64,000 nt of DNA, taken from contig NZ_CADEPL010000019.1 in the NCBI RefSeq assembly GCF_902829295.1, positions 1 through 64,000 on the forward strand, in the 5' to 3' direction. The stretch comes from Vogesella oryzae. Lineage in GTDB: Bacteria; Pseudomonadota; Gammaproteobacteria; Burkholderiales; Chromobacteriaceae. The translations under genes and the position numbers were made by a program. Positions 1-9,433 of the stretch are shown here, in pieces (positions within the stretch are counted from its first letter, which is position 1; every line of letters begins with the position of its first letter). The notes below the pieces were generated by a model. The model was not told where the DNA came from and searched no databases. It was given only the letters and a program-made list of their open reading frames with translations.

Positions 1-136
1 CCGCCAGCAGACTGGACTTGCCGGCCCCCGACGGCCCCAGCAGCGCCAGCGTCTCCCCTGCCGCTACCTGCAGCGACACATTCTCCAGCACCCGGCGCTG
101 GCGAAAGGCCAGATTCAGCCCGTCAATCTGCAGCAC
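1..136 (-). CDS. thiQ: Thiamine ABC transporter ATPase ThiQ, N-terminal part (runs off the window)
   Basis: Only about the first 45 codons are present. The frame reads from a GTG at 136-134 as VLQIDGLNLAFRQRRVLENV and reaches the Walker A motif GPSGAGKS near residue 38, so this is an ABC ATPase. The GTG lies inside the last codons of thiP (14-nt overlap), which implies translational coupling. Following thiB and thiP, it is the energising subunit of the thiamine/TPP importer on the cytoplasmic face. The rest of the gene lies left of the window. The assignment rests on context, because 45 residues alone would only say ABC ATPase. Confidence 0.85.
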   Translation of the reverse strand, partial: MLQIDGLNLAFRQRRVLENVSLQVAAGETLALLGPSGAGKSSLLA

Positions 137-1655
137 GATTCTTCTCCGGCCATTCGATGATCAAAAATGCCAGCAGCGCAAATGCCAGCAACAGGCAGGT
201 CAGCAACAGCGCCTGCTCCAGGTTGGCCGCACCCGGCCGGCCAAGACGCTGGTAGATCAGCGTGGTCAGCGTGGTCCACTCCGGGCGCGACAGAAACAGC
301 GTCACCGCGAACTCGCCCACCGCGGTGGCGGCGGCAAACGCCAGCCCGCGGCGCAAGGCCGGGCGGATCAGCGGCAGGCTGACGCGATGGAATGCCCGCC
401 AGCGGCTGGCACCCAGCGTGCGCGCGGCCGCCGGCAGGGTGGGCGGCAGACTGGCCAGCGCGCCGGCCACCGCCTTGGCGACAAACGGATAGGCCAGCAA
501 GGCATAGGCCGACTCCAGCAACCACAGGCTGGCACCGTACTGCGGATACAGCAGCAACAGGCCGAAGGCCAGCATCACCGGCGACACCATGAACGGCAGG
601 AAGCCCAGCGCGCGCAGCCACCACCAGCGCGCGGCGGCAATGCCATGCGCCAGTCCCAGCGCCAGCGCCAGCAGCACTGCGGCACCGGAAAAACGCACGG
701 TATTGCCGATGGCGGCCAGCACCTCGCCATCCCATAGCGCCTGCCAGTTGGCCGCATCGGCCTGCAGCGCGCGCATGGCAATTGCCAGCAACGGCGCGGC
801 GGCAAACAGCGCCAACAGCAGCAAGGCGCCCGCCAGCTGCAACCATTGCGGCCAACCTTGCGGCCGCCGGCACAGCGTCGGGCCGGCGCGGCTATCCTTG
901 ACCAGCCGGCGCTCGATCAGCGCGTAGCCGCCAGCCGCCAGCGCGCCCACCGCCAGTGCCAGCAAGGCCAGCGCGCCGGCATCGGCCAGGTTCAGCTCGT
1001 AGGCCACCAGCGAATAGATTTCCACTTCCACCGTGGCATAGCGCTGCCCGCCCAGCAGCAACGCCAGGCCGAAGCCGGCAAAGCAGTACAGAAAGATCAG
1101 ACACAGCGCTGACGCCAGCCACGGCCGTACCACCGGCCACTCCACGCGCCAGAAAGTGCGCCACGGCGTGGCGCCCAAGGTGCGCGCCACCAGCAGCCGG
1201 CTGGCCGGCACCTGCGACAGGCCGTCCACGCCGGCGCGCACCAACAGCGGCAGGTTGTAGAACAGATTGCCGTACAGCAGCAGCCACGGCGTGTCTTGCA
1301 GATTGATGCCCAGCACGCCGTTCGGACCGAGCAATGCCAGCACGCCAAGGCCGGCCACCAGCGTCGGCATCACGAACGGCAATAACAGCAGCCGCAACAG
1401 CAGGCCGCGAGCGGGAAAGTCATAACGCGCCAGCACCCAGGCCAGCGGCAGCCCCAGCGCCAGACACAGCAGACAACTGATCAATGCCTGCGCCAGCGAC
1501 CACAGCAGCCGCCATTGCAGATAGCCATCCTGCAACAGCGCCGGATTGAAGGCGCTGCCGCCCTCCCACAGCAGCCGGGTCAGCGGTGCCGCCACCATGG
1601 CGGCCAGAAACAGCAGCGGCAGCAAGGCCAGGCTGCCGCGTAGCGGCCAACTCAT
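123..1655 (-). CDS. thiP: Thiamine/TPP ABC transporter permease ThiP
   Basis: A 510-residue inner-membrane protein with about twelve hydrophobic segments. It carries two EAA-type cytoplasmic loops, RTLGATPWRTFWRV and RTLGASRWRAFHRV, as expected of a fused double permease; E. coli ThiP is of similar length. It would form the channel for thiamine and its phosphates delivered by ThiB. The ATG at 1655 is chosen over an upstream in-frame GTG because it overlaps the stop codon of the acetyltransferase gene as ATGA and has GGAG about 8 nt upstream. The thiQ start overlaps its 3' end, so all the genes form one transcript from the riboswitch leader. Confidence 0.92.
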   Translation of the reverse strand: MSWPLRGSLALLPLLFLAAMVAAPLTRLLWEGGSAFNPALLQDGYLQWRLLWSLAQALISCLLCLALGLPLAWVLARYDFPARGLLLRLLLLPFVMPTLVAGLGVLALLGPNGVLGINLQDTPWLLLYGNLFYNLPLLVRAGVDGLSQVPASRLLVARTLGATPWRTFWRVEWPVVRPWLASALCLIFLYCFAGFGLALLLGGQRYATVEVEIYSLVAYELNLADAGALALLALAVGALAAGGYALIERRLVKDSRAGPTLCRRPQGWPQWLQLAGALLLLALFAAAPLLAIAMRALQADAANWQALWDGEVLAAIGNTVRFSGAAVLLALALGLAHGIAAARWWWLRALGFLPFMVSPVMLAFGLLLLYPQYGASLWLLESAYALLAYPFVAKAVAGALASLPPTLPAAARTLGASRWRAFHRVSLPLIRPALRRGLAFAAATAVGEFAVTLFLSRPEWTTLTTLIYQRLGRPGAANLEQALLLTCLLLAFALLAFLIIEWPEKNRAAD

Positions 1656-2233
1656 GCCCCGCACTCCAGCAGGTGTACCAGCTCGTCGCCTTCCTGCGGA
1701 TCATGCCAGCGGCCAACCCGGGTAAAACCGAAGCGTTGCGCCAGCGCCAGCGAGGCCTCGTTGTGCGGGGCGATCGACAGCACGAAGCGTCGCTGGCCGT
1801 GGACGCGCTGCGCCCAGTGCAGCATGGCGGCCAGCGCCTCGGCGGCATAGCCCTGGCGGCGATGCTCGGCATACACGGTGTAGCCCAGCTCTACCGCCCC
1901 CGGCGCCAGCGCTTGCAGGTAATCCGGCGCCGGCAGGCTGTGAAAGCCGATATGGCCGAGCATGCGGCCGCTGTGGCGGCACAGCATGGCGCGCAGCGAC
2001 CACGGCGCGTAGGCGCTATCGGCCAGCATGTCAGCCAGCCGCAGCGCCATCAGCGCCTGCTCGCCAAGCCAGTCTGGCGGCAAGGTGGCGCCCAGCCGCG
2101 CCCCCGCCTCGCCATGGCGGCCATTGCTGCCCAGCCGCAACACCTCGGCATCCAGATGGCGCAGGATCAGGCGCGGCGCCAGAATGTCGGGGCAGCGCTG
2201 CTGGCAATCCGCCACAAGGTTGGCCGCAGACAT
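1652..2233 (-). CDS. GNAT family N-acetyltransferase inside the thiamine operon
   Basis: This 193-residue cytoplasmic protein belongs to the RimJ/RimL-like GNAT fold. It opens with RLILRHLDAE, has the strand LGHIGFHSLP and the acetyl-CoA loop YAEHRRQGYAAEALAAM (Q/R-x-x-G-x-A/G), and ends with the usual ASLALAQRFGF. The gene starts about 10 nt after thiB and its TGA overlaps the thiP ATG, so it is translated with the transporter. Thiamine uptake operons normally run thiB-thiP-thiQ, so the insertion is unusual. The substrate cannot be read from sequence. A link to thiamine or antimetabolite modification is speculation from position. Confidence 0.85.
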   Translation of the reverse strand: MSAANLVADCQQRCPDILAPRLILRHLDAEVLRLGSNGRHGEAGARLGATLPPDWLGEQALMALRLADMLADSAYAPWSLRAMLCRHSGRMLGHIGFHSLPAPDYLQALAPGAVELGYTVYAEHRRQGYAAEALAAMLHWAQRVHGQRRFVLSIAPHNEASLALAQRFGFTRVGRWHDPQEGDELVHLLECGA

Positions 2234-2243
2234 GGCAACAGGC

Positions 2244-3260
2244 TCAGTTACCGGACTTCAGCACAACACGCACCCAGCGGCTGACCCAGCCGGCCGTGTG
2301 CTGCTGCATGGCGTCCAGCGTCGGGGTCGTGGCGGACTTGGGCAGCTCGGCATGCTTATATACCGGGTCCAGGCCGATGCCGGCCACCGCCGGATACATC
2401 CACATTTCGGTCGGAATCGCCTGCTGCGCCGCATTGCCGCGCATGAAGTCGACAAACGCCTGTGCTGCCTGCGGCTCCTTGCCGCCCTTCACCCTGGCAA
2501 CGCCTTCAATCTGCTGGAACACGCCGCCCTGCAGCAGCAGGTTGGCCGTCGGCGCCGCTGCCAGTTTTTCCTTGCTGTAGAACACTTCGGCCGCCGGGCT
2601 GGTGGCATAGCTCACCACGATCGGGCGCGCGCCGCCATTGCGGCTGAAGTCGGTGTAGTAGGCCTCGCTCCAGCCCTTGGCGACCTTGACGCCGTTATCG
2701 CGCAGCTTGGCCCACCACTGGAATGCCGCCGCCTCGCCCTTGCCGGCGATGGTCGCCAGCAGGAAGGCCAGACCCGGGCTGGACGTTGCCGGGTTTTCCA
2801 CCACCAGCAGGTCCTTGTAGGCCGGGCGGGCCAGATCGTCGAGGCTAGCCGGCACAGCCAGCTTGTGCTTGGCGAACCAGTCCTTGTCGATGTTGAGGTT
2901 CACATAGCCATAGTCCACCGCCACCGCGCCCGGCAGGCTGATGCCGGCCACGTTGCGGCCAACCTTGCTGCTGGTCGGCTCCAGCACGCCGGCGGCATTG
3001 GCTTTGCCGATCAGGGTGTTGTCGATGCCGTACACCACATCGGCGATCGGGTTGGCGCGGGTCAGGATCAGCTTGTTGAGCATCTCGCCTGCATCACCGG
3101 CCTTGATGATGGACAGCTTCACGCCGGCCTGTTTTTCGAATTCGGCCAGCTGTTCTTTGGGCAGGCTGAAGGAGCTGTGCGTCAGCACGCGCAGCTCGCC
3201 AGCCAGCGTGGACAGGGAGGCGCCGGCCACTGCCAGCAACAATACGGTTTTCTTGAACAT
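2244..3260 (-). CDS. thiB: Thiamine-binding periplasmic protein ThiB
   Basis: This is the extracytoplasmic solute-binding component of the thiamine importer, about 338 residues. It begins MFKKTVLLLAVAGASLSTLAG, a Sec signal peptide with cleavage near ALAG/E. Mature sequence such as LRVLTHSSFSLP and ADVVYGIDNTL is typical of the ThiB/TbpA group of iron(III)/thiamine-type binding proteins. The ATG at 3260 is preferred to the one at 3269 because GAGG stands 9 nt before it, while the upstream ATG abuts that same GAGG. It is first in the operon, directly downstream of a TPP riboswitch, which strongly supports thiamine or TPP as ligand. Confidence 0.93.
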   Translation of the reverse strand: MFKKTVLLLAVAGASLSTLAGELRVLTHSSFSLPKEQLAEFEKQAGVKLSIIKAGDAGEMLNKLILTRANPIADVVYGIDNTLIGKANAAGVLEPTSSKVGRNVAGISLPGAVAVDYGYVNLNIDKDWFAKHKLAVPASLDDLARPAYKDLLVVENPATSSPGLAFLLATIAGKGEAAAFQWWAKLRDNGVKVAKGWSEAYYTDFSRNGGARPIVVSYATSPAAEVFYSKEKLAAAPTANLLLQGGVFQQIEGVARVKGGKEPQAAQAFVDFMRGNAAQQAIPTEMWMYPAVAGIGLDPVYKHAELPKSATTPTLDAMQQHTAGWVSRWVRVVLKSGN

Positions 3261-3292
3261 CGTAGACATCCTCTTTTGGTAATGGCGCGCAC

Positions 3293-3327
3293 CAAAAAAA
3301 GAAGCGGGACGCGGCCGGGCCGCGCAT
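3293..3327 (-). terminator. Riboswitch expression-platform hairpin
   Basis: Between the TPP aptamer and thiB the minus strand has a GC-only hairpin (CGCGGC, loop CCG, GCCGCG). About ten bases later comes a T-rich run (TTCTTTTTTT). This fits an intrinsic terminator formed when TPP is bound. The gap between stem and T-run is longer than ideal, so control at translation initiation is also possible. Confidence 0.6.
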
Positions 3328-3408
3328 CACGCTCCCTCCGCTGGTATGACCCAGATCAGGTTCTGGGGTATGTCTCAGCCCGCCGTCTGGCAGGCACCCC
3401 CGGTGATC
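3328..3408 (-). promoter_or_regulatory. TPP riboswitch (THI element)
   Basis: Read on the minus strand, the leader contains the conserved THI-box parts in order: GGGGTGCC, GGCTGAGA, ATACCC, GAACCTGATCTGGGTCATAC and CAGCGGAGGGA. These make up the thiamine pyrophosphate aptamer with its pyrimidine-sensing and pyrophosphate-sensing helices. It lies about 70 nt upstream of thiB and is expected to repress the transporter operon when TPP is plentiful. Confidence 0.96.
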
Positions 3409-3416
3409 GAGCCGCG

Positions 3417-3444
3417 AGTATAGCGCCTGCACCGTAATGCTCAA
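3417..3444 (-). promoter_or_regulatory. Promoter of the thiB operon
   Basis: The minus strand has TTGAGC, a 16-nt spacer and TATACT, a good sigma-70 match placed just upstream of the TPP aptamer. Transcription would begin around 3410, giving a leader that starts at the riboswitch. Confidence 0.7.
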
Positions 3445-5983
<2,539 letters not shown>

Positions 5984-6009
5984 ACCACGTGGCTTGCGGC
6001 CAACCCGAA

Positions 6010-6036
6010 GGCAAACCGTAACGGTTTGCCTTTTTT
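6010..6036 (+). terminator. Intrinsic terminator of katG
   Basis: A hairpin, GGCAAACCG-TAA-CGGTTTGCC, is followed directly by six T. It lies about 25 nt after the katG stop and shows that the following kinase is transcribed separately. Confidence 0.93.
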
Positions 6037-6185
6037 GGTTTTTAACTGCCCAAAAAGGACGACATAACGCGCTTTCAGCAACATTAAGTTATTCAGGTTG
6101 CCCGGCAAAGCAAAGCGGACGAAACTTGAATGTCAACTTGTCACTTGCGCTCAACTGCGGATGGCCTGCCGCCGCACAGGAAACC

Positions 6186-7478
6186 ATGACTCAACGCCAA
6201 TCGATCAAAACGACTGAACGCAATCTTAGAAACGCCCTGATGTTCCTGCCGATGCCGATAGGCATTACCAGTACAGAAGGCGAAATTCTGATGCTAAACG
6301 AGGCATTTGCTATGGCCTTCGGTTACACCTGCGACGAGTTGTCCGATGTTGATGCCTGGATGGAACGAGCCTACCCGGATCCGAGTTATAGAGCCTGGGT
6401 GATAGATACCTGGAAGGCCGACATTACCCAATCGGTAAAGACTGGCCGCCCGACACCCCGCCGCGAGTACTTCGTGACCACCCGGCATGGCGAGGTGCGG
6501 CGGGTAATGATCATGATGCGCAAAGTCGAAAACCTGTTTTTCACGACGTTTGAAGACATCACCCAAAGCAAACAGAACGAAGAAGAACTGGACCGCTATC
6601 GTAGCCACCTTGAGATTCTGGTCGCCGAAAGAACCCGGGAGCTCGCCAGCAAAAACAAAGAACTGGAAGACACCCTGCAGCAGTTGCGCCAGGCGCAAGA
6701 CCAGCTTGTTCAGGAGTCCAAGTTATCAAGTCTGGGCGCGCTGGTTGCCGGCATTGCCCATGAACTGAATACGCCAATCGGCAATGCGCGCATGGTTTCC
6801 ACCACCCTGGTGGAAACCAGCCAGAACTTCGGCCAACGTCTGGATGACGCCGCGGGTATTCGCAAATCAGAGCTGAAAGAGTTTCTCAGCCATGTTTCCG
6901 ACGGCGCGCAACTGCTCGAACGCAATATCGTGCGCGCCTCCGACCTGATTCAATCGTTCAAACAGGTCGCCGTCGACCGTGCCAGCTCGCAACGCCGACG
7001 CTTCAACTTGCAGCAAGTAGCCGATGAAGTTGTCATGACGCTGCACCCCATCCTGAATAAAACACCCTACCAGGTTAAAACAGCCATTGATCCGGCCATC
7101 GAAATCGACGGCTATCCTGGTCCTCTTGGCCAGATTCTGGTCAATCTGATTGAAAACGCACTCAAGCACGGCCTCGAAGGGCGCAAGCACGGCAGCATCG
7201 TGATTTCCGGTCAGCAGCATAAAAACGTAGCCGAGCTGACCGTGGTTGATGATGGCTGCGGCATTCCCAAGGAACACCTCCCCCGCATTTTCGACCCGTT
7301 CTTTACCTCGCGCCTTGGGCAAGGAAGCAGCGGACTGGGTCTGCACATTGTTTTCAACATCGTCAGTGGCTTACTTGGCGGCGCGATTAGCGTAGACAGC
7401 ACGCAGGGCGAAGGGACACGCTTCAAGATGATCTTGCCGCTACAGGCCCCCATTACACCGCAAGACCAGGACGGCTGA
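6186..7478 (+). CDS. Orphan PAS-domain sensor histidine kinase
   Basis: A 430-residue soluble kinase. Residues about 20-130 form a PAS sensor (MPIGITSTEGEILMLNEAFA then FEDITQSK). A coiled coil follows, then the H-box AGIAHELNTPIGN with phospho-acceptor H192. The ATPase has N-box LVNLIENALKHG, G1 VVDDGCGIP, F-box FDPFFTSRLG and G2 GSSGLGLHIV. No transmembrane segment is seen. The frame is open further upstream, but the ATG at 6186 is chosen because AGGA precedes it and the katG terminator lies in the upstream extension. No response regulator is adjacent. Its base composition is less GC-rich than its neighbours and it lacks the 10-mer repeat, suggesting acquisition. Confidence 0.88.
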   Translation: MTQRQSIKTTERNLRNALMFLPMPIGITSTEGEILMLNEAFAMAFGYTCDELSDVDAWMERAYPDPSYRAWVIDTWKADITQSVKTGRPTPRREYFVTTRHGEVRRVMIMMRKVENLFFTTFEDITQSKQNEEELDRYRSHLEILVAERTRELASKNKELEDTLQQLRQAQDQLVQESKLSSLGALVAGIAHELNTPIGNARMVSTTLVETSQNFGQRLDDAAGIRKSELKEFLSHVSDGAQLLERNIVRASDLIQSFKQVAVDRASSQRRRFNLQQVADEVVMTLHPILNKTPYQVKTAIDPAIEIDGYPGPLGQILVNLIENALKHGLEGRKHGSIVISGQQHKNVAELTVVDDGCGIPKEHLPRIFDPFFTSRLGQGSSGLGLHIVFNIVSGLLGGAISVDSTQGEGTRFKMILPLQAPITPQDQDG

Positions 7479-7577
7479 TTCCCACCACCTTTCCTTCCGC
7501 AAAGTGAATCCGGCATACCGGCCTGGCAAGATCGCGCCCATTCGTTCTACGGCGCACGGTGAAGCTTTCTTCAGTCA

Positions 7578-8050
7578 GTGAGACAACTGCCGCGACAGCG
7601 CTGGATCCGCCAACGCAAAACCGGGACCGCGTTACGCATCGAGATTACCGGCCAACTGTTCAATGTCCTGAACCGCATCACCACCGAGCAATCGCTGGCC
7701 AACCATGGAAAGGTACGCTCGCTGCAGCTGGTGCAGAACGGGCAGGGCCAGCCGCTGGGCAAATCCGCCCTGCACTACCGCTTCAACCGCGCCTGCAAAG
7801 CTGGCGGCATTGAGGACTTCGGTTTCGTGACCGGCGAGGCAAGGCGGCGACGGATAGCGAAGAAGTGCCGGGCCTCGGCCACCCACGGCGTCGGTTAGGT
7901 CATGCGAGTGAAAAGATGACCGAGCACCATGTAAAGGCCGCGGAGGCTACCGCACCACTCCTAACTCCGCACGGACTGACTGACAAAGAAAAAGAGATAC
8001 TGACAGACGGGTGTAAAGGCGCCCGCCAGATTTTTTGTAGAAGCATCTGA
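7578..8050 (+). pseudogene. Decayed tyrosine recombinase (phage/island integrase), C-terminal remnant
   Basis: One frame (7578-7898) reads IRQRKTGTALRIEITGQLFN and then LVQNGQGQPLGKSALHYRF, typical of the catalytic half of phage-type integrases. It then loses the expected FRDLR-type active-site block and stops. A second frame, from about 7865 to 8050, carries LGHASEKMTEHHVK, matching the box with the final histidine that precedes the tyrosine. The gene is therefore frameshifted and lacks its N-terminal half. It points away from its former element and lies about 110 bp from the 3' end of tRNA-Thr, a common attachment target. Confidence 0.75.
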
Positions 8051-8062
8051 TTTTTTGTAGAA
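8029..8062 (+). repeat. 14-bp direct repeat next to the integrase remnant
   Basis: GATTTTTTGTAGAA occurs at 8029-8042 and again at 8049-8062, a 20-bp period. It lies between the decayed integrase and tRNA-Thr. It could be scar sequence from an integration or excision event. No copy of the tRNA 3' end was found here. Confidence 0.6.
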
Positions 8063-8123
8063 ACCCAACTTCCTGATCGCAGGCTCACTCGGCCTCGCAA
8101 GACAATCAAAAATTCAAATGAAA

Positions 8124-8153
8124 ACAGCCCCTTGCATTGCTGCAAGGGGCTGT
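8124..8153 (-). terminator. Terminator of tRNA-Thr
   Basis: A strong hairpin with a 13-bp stem (ACAGCCCCTTGCA and its complement, 4-nt loop) lies just downstream of tRNA-Thr on the minus strand and is followed by TTTTC. Confidence 0.85.
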
Positions 8154-8158
8154 AAATC

Positions 8159-8234
8159 TGGTGCCGGCGGCAGGAATCGAACTCGCGACCCCCTGATTAC
8201 AAGTCAGGTGCTCTACCAACTGAGCTACACCGGC
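8159..8234 (-). tRNA. tRNA-Thr (anticodon TGT)
   Basis: The minus strand folds as a 76-nt cloverleaf beginning GCCGGTGTAGCTCAGTTGGT. The anticodon loop is CTTGTAA (anticodon TGT), the T loop is GTTCGATTC, and CCA is encoded. It reads ACA codons. A decayed integrase lies beyond its 3' end, so this tRNA may have served as an integration site. Confidence 0.97.
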
Positions 8235-8360
8235 GTTAGGCGACGAATAATATGCAATACCTTTGGCTTTGGCAAGCTTTTTTTAATCTTTTATCGTAAT
8301 TTGCTGTTTTTACAAATCAGCGGATCGTGGCGATGGCCAGAGTCTGCCTGCCAGCAACGA

Positions 8361-8388
8361 CAAGGCCGCTGTCTCGCGGCAGCGGCCT
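8361..8388 (-). terminator. Hairpin after the yejK-like gene
   Basis: A 10-bp stem (AAGGCCGCTG and its complement CAGCGGCCTT) with an 8-nt loop stands about 25 nt past the stop codon at 8415. It has no clean T-run. It probably ends the exporter-yejK transcript. Confidence 0.55.
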
Positions 8389-8414
8389 TGGCTCCTGGCA
8401 ATCAAGTAACGGGC

Positions 8415-9425
8415 TTATTCTTCGCGCTGCAACAGGTGCAAGGTCAGCGTCAGCTCGCCGTTGTCACCTTTCACGCTCTGCACGTTCTGCAGGCTCAGGT
8501 CGGACGGCAGCAGCAGACTGACGCCATGCCCTACCCCTACCTTGCTCCAGAACTTCTCCAGCCGCTTGGCCACGCCCTGTGCCGGCAGCGGCGCCTCGCT
8601 CTGCAGCGAGAAGCCGTAGCTTTCCGCCGCACTGTCGAACAACCGGTTTACCTCGTTGGCCGGCACATAGCGCTCGGCCATGTCGGCCATATCGCGTGGC
8701 GATACTTCCGGCTCGGCCTTGCAATGGGTCAGCACTTCTTCGCGGAAGCGCAGCTGCTCGGCCGGGTCGGCAATCTCCTCCGCCACCTGCTCGATCACCT
8801 CGGCCACCAGCTTGCTGGTAGAGCTGCTGTCCGGCACGCGCAGCGCGCGCAGGAAATCGTCCAGCCAGAACTTGGCCTCGTGGCCGAGACGGTCCACCGC
8901 GTACAGCGTGGGGCCGCTTTCCAGCACCAGTGCGCCCTTGTCGATCAGGCGCGGGTTGATGCCGGAGGCGTGACTGATGTCGAACACCTCGCCGCTTTCG
9001 ATGATGGTGAGGAAGTCTTCCTGGATCTCGGCCTTGAAAATGCCCAGCGCGCGCTGCGGCGCGTCGGCTTCGCCCAGGCCGGAGAACAGGATGATCAGCA
9101 GGTCGCCGGCGGCGATATTGGGATGCTGGGAGCGGGCGTACAGGTGCTTGGCGATCTGCCCCGACACCTCCAGCAGGTCCACCTCGCCACGGAAGAAGCG
9201 GCGGCTGTAGTGATACAGCTCGTTGAGGTTGAGATCGGTCTCGTGCACGAACTGGAACTTCTTCTTGTCCGAGACGATGCCCTTCAGGTAACCGTCGAGA
9301 ATCAGCGCCGACACCGCCTCGTCCACGCCGATGGCCTTGCCGGACAGCTGCAGGGGTTCGCCACGGCTGGGGTTGCCCACGCGGTGGATCACCAGTCGTT
9401 CTACTCGGGCTTCGCTGATCTGCAT
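8415..9425 (-). CDS. Nucleoid-associated protein, YejK/NdpA family
   Basis: The 336 residues match the usual length of the YejK/NdpA family (about 335). It begins with a conserved N-terminal stretch (ERLVIHRVGNPSRGEPLQLS) and contains LIILFSGLGE and KAEIQEDFLTII-type segments seen in the family. The protein is soluble with no signal peptide. Members bind the nucleoid; their precise function is unsettled. The gene starts 8 nt after the stop of the ABC exporter, so the two are probably cotranscribed. GGAG lies about 11 nt before the start, inside the end of the exporter gene. The pairing with a lipid/drug exporter has no obvious functional reason. Confidence 0.85.
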   Translation of the reverse strand: MQISEARVERLVIHRVGNPSRGEPLQLSGKAIGVDEAVSALILDGYLKGIVSDKKKFQFVHETDLNLNELYHYSRRFFRGEVDLLEVSGQIAKHLYARSQHPNIAAGDLLIILFSGLGEADAPQRALGIFKAEIQEDFLTIIESGEVFDISHASGINPRLIDKGALVLESGPTLYAVDRLGHEAKFWLDDFLRALRVPDSSSTSKLVAEVIEQVAEEIADPAEQLRFREEVLTHCKAEPEVSPRDMADMAERYVPANEVNRLFDSAAESYGFSLQSEAPLPAQGVAKRLEKFWSKVGVGHGVSLLLPSDLSLQNVQSVKGDNGELTLTLHLLQREE

Positions 9426-9433
9426 GCTGTGTG

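Noticed and set aside
5994-6185. 64-codon N-terminal extension of the PAS kinase
   Set aside because: It runs through the katG terminator hairpin and has no RBS; the ATG at 6186 has AGGA upstream.
8118-8250. Peptide GAGGRNRTRDPLITSQVLYQ in an open frame
   Set aside because: This is the well-known false translation of a tRNA (here tRNA-Thr), not a protein.
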